Source: Ambrosia x helenae (taxonomy: Eukaryota > Streptophyta > Magnoliopsida > Asterales > Asteraceae). From it: a stretch of DNA of 64,000 nt. Positions within the stretch are counted from its first letter, which is position 1, and every line of letters starts with the position of its first letter. Under the pieces are notes generated by a model. It was not told the origin of the DNA. It did no database searches and worked only from the letters and a program-made list of their open reading frames with translations. The position numbers and the translations under genes were made by a program. The stretch covers positions 2,257,153-2,321,152 of the forward strand of contig CM061227.1 of the NCBI GenBank assembly GCA_030844895.1. The letters are read 5' to 3'. Positions 22,847 to 33,671 of this stretch are shown here, in pieces.

Positions 22847-24756
22847 GTAAGAGGTACTTGTTAGTTTTTGTATATTTTTGTATTTTTTTCTTTTTGTTCG
22901 TTTTTTTTATTTTGTTTGGTAGGTAAATAAACGTTGTGGGTGTGTTTCCTATATAACCCTCACGAGACCTCACTCGTCCTCATAACCGGGCTACCGGGAG
23001 GTTTAAAGGATCTATCTTAGTTAGTGTATATTTTGTCCACTGATCAAAATTAACTAAAAGGTTACTTGGTAATGCTTTTCAACAAAAAGTAAAACCGATA
23101 ACTCTTAATGATTTTGTGAGAAGCTTGTCTCTACACACTTGCGAGTTGCAGGTTTATTTATGATGGAAGTGGAACTATTTTGTTGAAGAACACATGGAAT
23201 TGAAGAATGAAGAACAACCAGGTGCATCTATTTCCATCTCTTTAATTTTGATCGTTTACTTAGATTTAATAAGTGGATTGTAAACTGTATATTGTTGATT
23301 GGGGTGAATTCTTTGGTTGGCTTTATCACATTCCCGCAAAACAATTTTAAACTTTCCCTACACATGGAGAACAATGTGGACTTTAAGTGTGGGGAGAGGA
23401 GAAAAATTTAAACATTTTAAAATCCACCATTAAAACACTATACATTGAGGACAATGTTGGACTCTAAGTGTGGGGATGGGGGAGAAAATTTGAAAATTTT
23501 TCAAAAATGTCCTTGTCCTTGTTTAAACATTTTAAAAACGCAAGTAACTAAGTCAACACGGGATGGTATGAACCATTTTAGTCTTTTGTCATGGTCAGGT
23601 TCTGAAAAATTCGCATAATAACTCTCAACTAGTTTTGGTAAAAAGAATTACGGGTGGTTATCTGGGAGTAGTTTGCTTGAAAGGACGATTTATTACACAC
23701 ATGTCATATACCTACCCATCTTTCCATGTGAGATTTTGAGCCACCACAACATGTTACACTTTATAAAATTCTATTTATTTTGCATGTTGTGTTCCTTTGA
23801 ATTGAGTGTGCCATTATAGTTGCATACGGTAGAACTTGCACCTTTAATACGTTTACCGCCCTAGACCGATTGTGAACACAAGAATGATTAAGGCATTAGG
23901 TTAAACCTTTTATTTTTAAACCATTTTTATCATCCCTGACCCATTCCAATATCCCTTAGTTAACCAATCTTGAGCCTTAAGCATTTTTCAATTGACCACC
24001 CATATAAACCCAGTTGACCCATAAGCCTTTTTCACTTTAAACCCGAGTGATGAAAATTCGATTGTAGGTTGTTCCTTTGTGTTGTAAATAGTTTAAAGTT
24101 ATTATTGTTAGTTGTTTGTTGAAAAAAAAAACTGCAAAAGCATTGAAAAAGAGCAAAGTCTCTTAAAAAAACATTGTAGAAAACAAAAAAAAAATATGCT
24201 CTAGTTAGTCGTTGAATAAAAAGGCATATCCTTGCTTTATAGTTGAGTTAGTTTGTTTGTTTCTATTAGTTTGTTTGATGTAATAAAAGTCGAATTTTCA
24301 TCACCTTAGTCACTTTAAATATCCCATTCCACACCCTTCGCACAACCACGTTACAACCCTTTTTAAAGACCTTTTGACTTGTGTTCACTTTTATGTAATT
24401 TGGTGAAGTGCGATTAAGTTGCAAGCATATACCAATATGCATTATAATCGGTTTTGAGAGTACCATATATATACTAGTACATCAATACTAGTCAATTGAA
24501 CCGAGTGGAGAGAACATTGCGAGGGATATGTGTGTGGTTTATTGGCTTTAGAAGGTAGACTAATCTTGGGTAACCACTTGAGTTTTGAAAAGAAATATTA
24601 ATTGAAAGTTGGGTAGTCTTGATTGTAGAAGCCATAGGAACTGGGTACGACATTAGACCTTAACTCTTTGAGAATGGGGAATGCGTTTTGTGTTTGGAAT
24701 TGTAAAAGCGTAATAAATTTGCTTGAGGACAAGCAAAAAAGATAAGTGTGGGGATG
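22847..24756 (+). other. Non-coding interior of element C with repeated PPT-like motifs
   Basis: No pol homology. A phrase like GACAATGT..(C)TAAGTGTGGGGA occurs at about 23385 and 23466. TAAGTGTGGGGATG occurs again at 24743-24756, immediately before the right LTR, where it serves as the polypurine tract. Confidence 0.7.
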
Positions 24757-26198
24757 TGATACGCGGGGGAAAATCTTAGTCGTTTCGTGTTTAAGATTGT
24801 ATTTTTATGCAATTTTATGGTTTTGGACACACTACTTTGATAAAGTTTGCGTTTTGCAGGTTTAACAAAGTTTAAGGTGTATTTCGGAGCTAAACGAAGC
24901 TTTGGATTGGAGCTAGGACGATTCAGGAAAGAAAACGAAGAAGAAAGATGGAGAAACTGGTGAAGGCCTGTCGCTGACGGACGCTGTTAGTCAAAGTCAA
25001 AGAAATCAATATTTTTAGGAAAATTAATAGGACTTTGACCAGAGACTTTGACCGGAGACTTTGACCAAAGACCTTGACCAAAGACTTTGACCAAGACTAT
25101 TGACCAAGACTTTGACTAAACTAAATGGTCATTAAGAGGAGTTTGACAATGGAGACTATATAATGAAGTCTTGAGAGTAATCTCTCATCATCCCTCATAC
25201 TTCATCTCTACACCAAAAAATCCAAATCCATCCTACAACCATGTTTGGTTAAGTTCCCCTTCACTTCCGGGTGAAGGATTGTAAGTTTCTAGATTTGTAA
25301 TGTTGTTTTGATTGTGTATTTGTAAGGAACAAGTGTTGTACTCAATGAAGCATTGATATTGGGTTGAACTTTGTGTATGTTTATGTTGTGCTTGAGCCAT
25401 GGGGATGAATTCCATCAATTAGCTTTTGATGTTGGGTTGGACCTTGTGTATGTTTCTTGTATGCTTAAACCATAGAGATGAATCTTGTCAATTAAGTTTT
25501 GCCTCAACATTATCTTTAGACTTGTGAGATAAATCCTATCACTTAAGTTGGGATATTGGGTTAGACTCATTATATGACTAAAGGTTTTTGTGTCCTTGCA
25601 AATCTATTTGTAATCGTGACATCATTTTTATGAATTAATTGTTGTGCTTAATTGACTTGGTATTGGGTTGGACTTATTGCATGTTTAGAGACCATTGTGT
25701 TTTTTTAAGCTCATAAGATGAATTCTGCCAATTATGCCTTAACTCGACATATAGGATTTGGTGAACTAGATAAGAGTAAATTGCCAAAATGGCCCCTCAG
25801 GTTTGGCCCAGATTGCTTGTTTGGTCAGTTATCTTTTTTTTCTGCCAAAAGCACCCCTCACAGATCGAAAATTGCCATTTTGGCCCATATTTAACAGAGT
25901 TTTTAACTGAGTATGAAAAGTCAGTTAAGTCTCAGGGGCAATTTCGTCCTTTCATATGTTCATCTTCTCCAACCTCCCTTGACTTCTTTTATAAAAATAA
26001 ATAAAACACACATATGTCTGTACATTTTCATTTCATCCTTTACACACACATCTATAGAGAGAGAGAGAGAGAGATACTAATCTAGAGAGAGATGGAGACC
26101 AGTGGTCTCCTCCACTCGCGGCGGAGCTCCGGCAGCCGGACAACACAACCACTCCACCCACACATACGATTACTGAAAGAAGAAGCTAGAGAGAGAAA

Positions 26199-26477
26199 GT
26201 GACAGAGAGGGAGAAAGAGAGAGAGAGAGGAGAGACAGAGAGAAGAAACAGAGGAGAGAGAAGGAGATCGACGGAGAAGGGAGAGGAAGAGCCAGTGGTG
26301 GTTCCAGCGGCGGCGATGGCGGCGGCACAGAGGAGAGAGAAGGAGATCGACGGAGAAGGGAGAGGAAGAGCCAGTGGTGGTTCCAGCGGCGGCGACGACG
26401 GCGGCGGCGCCTCTGTGACTGGATCCTCATCAAACGAAGGTAACCCCATAATCCATTACCCCTTTGATAATAGTTGA
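26199..26477 (+). pseudogene. GC-rich, low-complexity ORF in the MULE
   Basis: A 92-codon frame with Arg/Glu-rich N-terminus (TEREKERERGETERR) and Gly/Ser-rich end (GRASGGSSGGDDGGGASVTG). Part of it is a 65-70 bp direct duplication (about 26250-26317 and 26330-26395). A donor-like AAG|GTAACC lies at about 26440, so the real exon may end there. Composition suggests capture of a host first exon; no family is recognisable. Could also be translated 5' UTR. Confidence 0.3.
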
Positions 26478-26486
26478 TAGTGGTTA

Positions 26487-26683
26487 TCTGATTTTGCAAT
26501 TTGATGTATTGTATGTAATATAATATCATTTGTTTCTCTAGATCAGTGCTTCGAGTTGTATTTTTGATTGATTAAAAAACTTATTTCCAAAGGAATGGAG
26601 TGATCATATATATAACCTGTATCTGATTTTGCAATTTGATGTATTGTATGTAATATAATATCATTTGTTTCTCTAGATCAGTT
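26487..26683 (+). repeat. 61-bp direct repeat inside the MULE
   Basis: The block TCTGATTTTGCAATTTGATG through TTTCTCTAGATCAGT occurs at 26487-26547 and again at 26623-26683, with 75 bp between. Each copy ends in an acceptor-like TTTCTCTAG. Confidence 0.85.
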
Positions 26684-27370
26684 TTAATTTCTTACATTCA
26701 GTTGAACTCACCAACTCTTTCCTTTATGATAAACAATTACTCAACAACGAACAGATATATACTTTTTGAAGCTTTTATGGTTTAGCAATCGCAATCAAAC
26801 TACTTGTTTGGTCACTTTTCATAAGATTGGGTTGAAGAAGATGATGAGGAAGAAGGAGTGAGATGAAAGGACGAAATTGCCCCTGAGACTTAACTGACTT
26901 TTCATACTCAGTTAAAAACTCTGTTAAATATGGGCCAAAATGGCAATTTTCGATCTGTGAGGGGTGCTTTTGGCAGAAAAAAAAGATAACTGACCAAACA
27001 AGCAATCTGGGCCAAACCTGAGGGGCCATTTTGGCAATTTACTCACTAGATAATGAAGCATACTTAGGGCCTAGTAGCTATTTGTTGATGCCTAAGTCTT
27101 GATTCTCTGTCCTAGCGATTCTTACAAGTGAAATTGCAAATCTATCATAATAATTCTTGAATCCTAGTTACTTGCATATCCTAGCTCGGGAGTGAATGTT
27201 AGTTAGAAATTATTGTTACCTTAGTTATTCGTTAATTCCAATTTCTTCTTTAAAACAAACAATTAGTGTGACGCTAACCACACGCTCCTTGGATTCGATA
27301 CCCTATTTACCCTAGCTACCTAGGTTATTTAGGTTTTGTATGACCCGTGACGACCGAGGTCATCAATATG

Positions 27371-28355
27371 TTGCATGATATCTTGCTTTCGGCTAACATG
27401 TGAGATGCCGGGTCACCAATGGGATGTCGGGTCTCGTCTGATGTGGTCGGTTAAACGTTTAAACATCATTTCATTTGTACACGGTTATGGTCTGGACTGC
27501 TAGGGACTAATCAACCTATGGGTTGTTAGTCTAACACCTTATATGCTCGTCATGATAGGTCACCGGTATTTGGTGCCGTCTATTGAGAAGGTTTACTTGT
27601 CTTAGTGCGAGGAGCAGCATCAGGTGAGTTTCACGGCCCCACTTTACGTTTTACATTTCGGGGGAGACACATGCTCATACTTATTTCATAAATTATCATG
27701 TTATACTAGTGTTAATTCATTTACATACTATACGATACGTAAAGTCCCAGGGAAACCATGAATATGCTGGATAGCATAACGGGGGAAATGTGGATAGATC
27801 TATTGGGACTGACAGACCCCACCCGTCGGCTGGGAGTCGGGCGGGTGCATATCGTCTCGGTCATAACGCTACCGGGGATGGTAGTGCATAATCATTTCGG
27901 GTAAAATCATATATCGTTGTCTGTAATGGTTTCCGGTCGTAGTAGTATTACTCATGCGTTTAGCTAACGCTATCATTTCTGACATAGTGATAACATGATG
28001 GCTTTCATTACTTAAACGTTTAACATAAAACCTGTGAACTCACCGACATTATTTGCTGACATTTTTAGCATGTTTGTCTCAGGTCGTTGAGGTAGCAGCT
28101 TATCATAGGCGCACGGAGTCACACGGCGTCTAGGATTCATATGCATTTTCTTATCTTTTTTCAGACTTACGTACTTTTGCATTTTGGGTTGTAATAAAGT
28201 TACGCTTCCGCAGCGAATGGATTTATGAAAACTTGATGGTTGTTTATTTCATTTTACGTATCATATAGTGTCGTTTATTGTGACCGTTGACTTAGATCCT
28301 GGTTTGTCACGCGCCTCGCGGTAAAACCCCGCACGTGGAATTTGAGGGTGTGACA
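27371..28355 (+). repeat. 5' LTR of element B, second part
   Basis: Continues the LTR after the insertion of element C and ends GAGGGTGTGACA. Matches 32687-33671 of the 3' LTR with few differences. Confidence 0.92.
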
Positions 28356-28358
28356 GAT

Positions 28359-28372
28359 TGGTATCAGAGCCA
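28359..28372 (+). promoter_or_regulatory. PBS, initiator tRNA-Met type (element B)
   Basis: TGGTATCAGAGCCA, three bases after the LTR end, identical to the PBS of element A. Confidence 0.92.
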
Positions 28373-29007
28373 ATGGTTACAGTGAACTAGGACTGCATGT
28401 TGAGTCAAGTCTATAGCCGAGTCGTACACACTAGACGGTCACATTCATATAAGTCATGCCATATGGGGATTTGCCGGGGTGTTAGTATTACATTCGTTGT
28501 TATCATTTTTGCTTACATCATCTATCTATTATTCTTATTTCTTATTCTATCCTTCATCTTCGTACTGAAGACGAAGAGGTTTACTATCCTTGCACGGCGG
28601 TGGCGTACATTGGAGTGGCTTCGGCACCTTCGGAGATTTGTCCAAGATTCGGACATCTCCCCTTTCTATACTCCAATGGACACACTTGCTCGCACACATC
28701 ATCTCACACTTGTACTTGTTGTTCTACATCTTGGGTGTTGTATCACCTAGGAGTTCTTATCTATTCTTGAATGTGGGTGCCTTATGGTCTGAAAGTCAAG
28801 CTAGGAGCACGCCTCGGGGACCATGTAGAGCGACTTATCATTTCGGGTGCACACGAAATAATAAGTTGAAATGAATGGAAATCCTGGTGGACTCTGTGTT
28901 TGATCTGATGATCATGATGGAATCCAGTTCTCTGGTTGACCTTGTTACTTATGATTTCTTGTTATCTGTTCTGGAATCTGATGTCTTGTCTTTGACCTTG
29001 ACAGAAG

Positions 29008-30445
29008 ATGGCAGGACGTCGTGGTGGTCGCGTTGGTGGTCGTGTTGGTGGCCGAAATGGCGGTGGACGTAATGGGGGTCGTGGTAACATCAGCATGACC
29101 CAGGTAGAGCTGAATAATCTGATCCAGGAACACGTGGCAGCTGCTATTGCTGCGCAGCAGGCCGCCCAGCAGGGCCATGGTGGTAATTTAATTACCCCTA
29201 CCCTCATTCCATATCCTTGGTCGTGTGATGTTCGTTTTCTGACCCGTGTTGCTTGTTGTAACAGGGGGTGCTTTTCATCCTCCACCACCTCCACCTCCTC
29301 CAGTCCACTGTACTTACAAGATGTTTCAGGACTGTAAGCCCCATAACTTCAGTGGGACTGAGGGAGCTGTGGGACTACTTCGTTGGTTAGAGAAGGTCGA
29401 GTCTGCTTTCTCCATGTGTAACTGCCCAGAGGAGTATCGTGTGAAGTATGCTTCAGGGACATTCGAGGGACGTGCCTTGACTTGGTGGAATTCGACGGTG
29501 CAGACTATTGGTTTACTGGAGGCCCATGCGTTGCCATGGACCGAGTTTGTGTTTCGTTTGAAGAGGGAGTATTGCGCTAGGGATGAGATCAAGAGTTTGG
29601 AGCATGAGCTGTGGAATCATCAGATGGTGGGATCTGAGATAGAGGAGTATACCACTCGCTACCATGAGTTGGCACTTTTGTGCCCGGATTCTGTGACGCC
29701 TGAATATAAGGCTATTGAGTTCTACATTAGTGGGTTGGTGCCTGAGGTTCGCGGGTTGGTGACCGCGAATGATGCTACTACACTTCAGGATACCATTCAG
29801 TTGGCTCATAGGCTGACTAAGCAAAAGGTTCAGGAGGGTGTTTTGCCTCCTAAGGGTACTGTGGTGAAGACCTCTGATGGCAACAAGAGGAAATGGGAGA
29901 GCGTGGGAAAGGGTACAGTTCAGCCTCAGCAGCAGCAGCCGAGGAAATTTGAGGCTACGGCCGCATCTTCTGAGCAGAGGCAGAGTGGGTATACTGGGAG
30001 GCTGCCTAGGTGTGATCGTTGTGGGTACCATCATCTTGGGGATTGTAGTTATTGTACCCGATGTAAGAGGAACGGGCATCAGGCCCAGGGCTGCAGGGTG
30101 AATCTTCAGGCTCAACAACAGGTGGTTGCCCCTACTATTGCTACTACTACCACTGCTGCACCCAGGGGAAATCAGGGATGCTATCACTGTGGCGACACTG
30201 GGCACTTCAGGCGGGACTGTCCCAAGGTGAAGCAAGGTGAGGGTGGCGGTCGAACTGCTCCGGCTCATGCTTATGTCATCGGTGCTAGGGAGAATCAGGA
30301 GGATCCTGATACTGTTACTGGTGAGTATTCTTTTCTTGATTCTCGTTATACTTGTATTCATTTTCATTCACATTGCTTGGCGATTCGTATTCATTGTGTG
30401 CATTTAGTTTGGTATTTGATCATCGTTTTGCATTCATCAGTCTGA
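29008..30445 (+). CDS. Gag polyprotein of Ty3/gypsy element B, spliced, intact
   Basis: Exon 1 (29008-29182) encodes an RGG-rich N-terminus (MAGRRGGRVGGRVGGRNGG) and a helix (MTQVELNNLIQEHVAAAIAA). An 82-nt phase-1 intron (29183-29264) is followed by exon 2 with a Pro run and the retrotransposon gag domain, residues about 87-240 (NFSGTEGAVGLLRWLEKVES, then LTWWNS and LKREYC). Then come a variant knuckle (CDRCGYHHLGDC) and two canonical CCHC knuckles (CTRCKRNGHQAQGC about 322, CYHCGDTGHFRRDC about 363). Total about 451 aa if read to the stop at 30445. After VTG the family would continue into protease; here it diverges, so the last ~40 residues are probably not native. Expected role: RNA binding and particle assembly. 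The open frame suggests recent activity in trans. Confidence 0.88.
29183..29264 (+). other. 82-nt phase-1 intron in gag of element B
   Basis: Donor GGTG|GTAATT, acceptor TGTAACAG|GGGG. The intron has no stop in the exon-1 frame, but its length (82) shifts the frame and translation would end at 29337. Splicing restores the gag frame. Same length and phase as in element A, though the intron sequences differ. Confidence 0.8.
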
Positions 30446-30819
30446 TGTGGGTCCTTTAGAGATGCTACTTGGACGGTACCGGTGTATCATTTATACCGAT
30501 CACAGTAGTCTCTGGTAGGCCTTCGATCAGGAGGATTCATTGTTTTGTATTCACTTTGGGGAGGGCGGTTCCCGGCATAGAGTAACCGTTGCTATCATTC
30601 TTTGTTCGTTGTTATCCTTTCGTTTACATTCTGGAAAACGTTACTTGGGTTAGGTCGACACTCATCACTGTCGAAGAGTGAATCTCGAGGCGAGATTCCT
30701 TTCAACAGGGGGATGATGTGACGACCGGGAAATTTTTGGGGAAATTTTTCTTTTTATCGTTTCGTTCTCTTTGACTTCGGGAAATTTTCGGGACGAAAAT
30801 TCTTTCAACTAGGGGATGA
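30446..30819 (+). pseudogene. RNase H remnant and 3' untranslated part of element B
   Basis: At about 30467-30535 the frame reads RYRCIIYTDHSSLW, a stop, then AFDQED. This resembles the Ty3/gypsy RNase H motif (IYTDHKSL..IFDQ). It shows that protease, RT and most of pol were deleted between gag and this point. Near the LTR the sequence TTCGGGACGAAAATTCTTTC matches the usual end of pol in this group. Polypurine-like AGGGGGATGATGTGAC appears twice, at about 30704 and 30811. Confidence 0.6.
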
Positions 30820-31305
30820 TGTGACACCCGGCATATTCAGGTTAATACTTTTCATACTTTACATACATACGTTTCGTACTCTACATACATGCGTTTCATA
30901 CTTTGCATACATACGAGTCTACCTCAACGAAAACATTGAAAACAACTACTTAATATCATACTTGACCAGGTCGGTCGAGTCGTATCGATGATTCGGGAAT
31001 CATCGGGAGTCGTTACAATGGTCCGAGGGACCATTGGGTGTCGGTCCATAACCATGTGTACAAGGATCGGTGATTCGTGGAATCGCCGGGTTTAACGCAC
31101 ACACGCAAGCCTCGGGTCCCGGGAATTGGTGATCGGGTGGGAACGTGTTAGTTATCATACATTATATGTTTGTAATCATTATATGACTTGCCGGTATGTG
31201 AATACGTGTTTATATATGTTAAAATAGGGTTTAACGCTCCAAAAACTCGGGTACTTAGGCTATAGGCGAGTAGGAAGCCCCTTGGGGTGATTAGGGGCTA
31301 AATGC

Positions 31306-31450
31306 TAGTTGTTACTAGTGAGTAGGGCTAAATGCTAGTTGTTACTAGTGAGTAGGGGCTAAATGCTAGTGTTACTAGCGAATAGGGCCTAAATGCTAGT
31401 GTTACTAGCGAATAGGGCCTAAATGCTAGTTGTCACTAGCGAATAGGATC
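31306..31450 (+). repeat. CTAAATGCTAG minisatellite in LTR B
   Basis: About five units of 30-34 bp (GGGCTAAATGCTAGTTGTTA then CTAGTGAGTA or CTAGCGAATA), followed by CTACTCGCC words. Lies directly upstream of the TATA box. Confidence 0.88.
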
Positions 31451-31508
31451 CCTACTCGCCAATAACAGCCCGTACTCGCCTATACTGCTGGTCACGACTA
31501 AAAACGCC

Positions 31509-31516
31509 TATAAATA
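31509..31516 (+). promoter_or_regulatory. TATA box of LTR B
   Basis: TATAAATA after CGACTAAAAACGCC, conserved with LTR A. Transcription would start about 30 bp downstream. Confidence 0.65.
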
Positions 31517-33671
31517 CCACCCTTATGTTTTAAAACACCATTTGTGAAACCCTAATACACCCCAAAGCCACCCCACACCTTATCCAACCTCTGTAACTCG
31601 TTTTTGAGCAAGAAATCATATTTTCAAGTCTTACAAGCCATAATCTCACCATTTCAAGGTGAGTTCTTCATCCTAAACCTTTATAATAGTATTGTTTTGA
31701 TCCCTAAAGGTCCAGACCTGATTTATAAACGTTTGTGTCTTTGAAAACTTATTAAAATCGGTTTCAAAACAAACCCACACATCTATACTTGTTTTATGTG
31801 ATGTATTCATGAAAGATAGGATCTTTATCGTTTAAACATGATTGTTCTTGTGTTATTGATATGTTTCTGATCTAGATAAGTTAATATGATGATAATCTAG
31901 GGATTTGAAGGTTCATAGATGTGTAATATTGATATTAGGCGTTTTGACCCGTTTGGGCGATTATGGTGGATTGATGATGATATGTTGTGTTTTGTTGATT
32001 ATTTAAGGATAGGGTTTACTCTAGGATGATGCTAGAACAGTAGGATAATGTCGGATAACGTCGTTATGTGATGAAATCGGAGTATTTGCTATTTAGGGTA
32101 AGTTTTACATGTTGATGTGATGCTTACATGCAAGTTATGCTATTTTGGGAAACCGCGTGCATTCGGGACGGCTAGGGTGATGATAAATTAGGGGTTTTTG
32201 CTTGAAATAGTTGGGTTAATGTTTTGGGTTGGGTATTGGGTGTTTACGCATGTTTCGGATCTGATTTGGAGGGTTAAACGCGCAAAAGGGATGTAACAGC
32301 TCTGTACTAGCGAGTAGGAGCCTAATCGCCAGTGTTATAGGCGATTAGCTCCTAATTGCTTGATGTTCATGCGAGTACAAGTCCTAATCGCTTATATATA
32401 TGCGAATAGAGCCCTATTCACCTCAACAACTAGCGAATACAATCCTAATCACCACTTTTACTAGTGATTACAATCCTAAATGCTAGTTTGATTCCTAATC
32501 GCGTGTAATGTTGCTGTATGTGCATTTTAACATCCCGAAACACAGATTGACGACTAGGAACATGTTAGGAACCCCAGGACATGTCCAATGACTTGGTAAC
32601 ACGTGTTCGGACTTTGTTATGCATTAATTAACTGTTATGTTAGATTAGGTGAACTCTTGCGCGCATTAAGTGTTTAATTGCATATGTTGCATGATATCTT
32701 GCTTTCGGCTAACATGTGAGATGCCGGGTCACCAATGGGATGTCGGGTCTCGTCTGATGTGGTCGGTTAAACGTTTAAACATCATTTCATATGTACACGG
32801 TTATGGTCTGGACTGCTAGGGACTAATCAACCTACGGGTTGTTAGTCTAACACCTTATACGCTCGTCATGATAAGTCACCGGTATTTGGTGCCGTCTATT
32901 GAGAAGGTTTACTTGTCTTAGTGCGAGGAGCAGCATCAGGTGAGTTTCACGGCCCCACTTTACGTTTTACATTTCGGGGGAGACACATGCTCATACTTAT
33001 TTCATAAATTATCATGTTATACTAGTGTTAATTCATTTACATACTATACGATACGTAAAGTCCCGGGGAAACCATGAATATGCTGGATAGCATAACGGGA
33101 GAAATGTGGATAGATCTATTGGGACTGACAGACCCCACCCGTCGGCTGGGAGCCGGGCGGGTGCATATTGTCTCGGTCATAACGCTACCGGGGATGGTAG
33201 TGCATAATCGTTTCGGGCAAAATCATATATCGTTGTCTGTAATGGTTTCCGGTCGTAGTAGTATTACTAATGCGTCTAGCTAACGCTATCATTTCTGACA
33301 TAGTGATAACATGATGGCTTTCATTACTTAAACGTTTAACATAAAACCTGTGAACTCACCGGCATTATTTGCTGACATTTTTAGCATGTTTGTCTCAGGT
33401 CGTTGAGGTAGCAGCTTATCATAGGCGCACGGAGTCACACGGCGTCTAGGATTCATATGCATTTTCTTATCTTTTTTCAGACTTACGTACTTTTGCATTT
33501 TGGGTTGTAATAAAGTTACGCTTCCGCAGCGAATGGATTTATGAAAACTTGATGGTTATTTATTTCATTTTACGTATCATATAGTGTCGTTTATTGTGAC
33601 CGTTGACTTAGATCCTGGTTTGTCACGCGCCTCGCGGTATAACCCCGCACGTGGAATTTGAGGGTGTGACA

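Larger units (their letters stand above)
25774..27044. mobile_element. MULE with 183-bp TIRs, 9-bp TSD; Pack-MULE candidate
   Basis: TIRs 25774-25955 and 26862-27044 (start GAGTAAATTGCCAAAATGGC) are near-perfect inverted repeats. ACTAGATAA is duplicated on both sides (25765-25773 and 27045-27053), the 9-bp length typical of Mutator. No transposase. The interior is unlike the surroundings: GA-rich leader, then a GC-rich exon-like block, then intron-like AT-rich sequence. This is what captured host 5' gene sequence looks like. The left LTR of element C provides the empty site. Confidence 0.92.
20521..27365 (+). mobile_element. Tat/Athila-like LTR element C inserted in LTR of B
   Basis: TGATACGCGG...GAGGTCATCA with both LTRs, and 5-bp TSD ATATG at 20516-20520 and 27366-27370. 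The undisturbed site is visible in the 3' LTR of B (GCATATGTTGCATG). The 2.9-kb interior has a tRNA-Asp PBS, a gag-like ORF with zinc knuckle, and polypurine tracts. It has no RT or integrase, so it is non-autonomous (LARD-like). By eye the two LTRs differ at roughly 15-20 sites over 1.33 kb, suggesting a fairly recent insertion. The right LTR is split by a MULE. Confidence 0.92.
24757..27365 (+). repeat. Right LTR of element C, interrupted by a MULE
   Basis: LTR sequence 24757-25773, then the MULE 25774-27044, then a 9-bp duplication and the LTR remainder to 27365. TATA box at 25157-25164. The right LTR contains one or two more TTGACC words than the left LTR through A/G differences. Confidence 0.92.
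19691..33671 (+). mobile_element. Ty3/gypsy element B, gag-only, with nested insertions
   Basis: Order: truncated 5' LTR (19691-20520 and 27371-28355, split by element C), PBS (28359), gag with intron (29008-30445), RNase H remnant (about 30467), polypurine tract, full 3' LTR (30820-33671). Protease, RT and integrase are missing by internal deletion, so the copy is non-autonomous. Element A in the opposite orientation is of the same family. The first 1.04 kb of the 5' LTR is absent, so the TSD cannot be checked; the right flank is CTATT. Confidence 0.9.
30820..33671 (+). repeat. 3' LTR of element B
   Basis: 2852 bp, TGTGACACCCGG...GAGGGTGTGACA, preceded by the polypurine tract AGGGGATGA. Complete, unlike the 5' LTR, and it shows the empty target site of element C at about 32680. 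Confidence 0.93.

Noticed and set aside
20521..27365. Element C as an autonomous retrotransposon
   Set aside because: The 2.9-kb interior has no RT, RNase H, integrase or protease motif in any frame.
29513..30367. 284-codon open frame on the minus strand of gag B
   Set aside because: Antisense shadow of the gag gene; low-complexity Ser/Leu/Pro content and no domain, while the plus strand encodes a clear gag domain and zinc knuckles.
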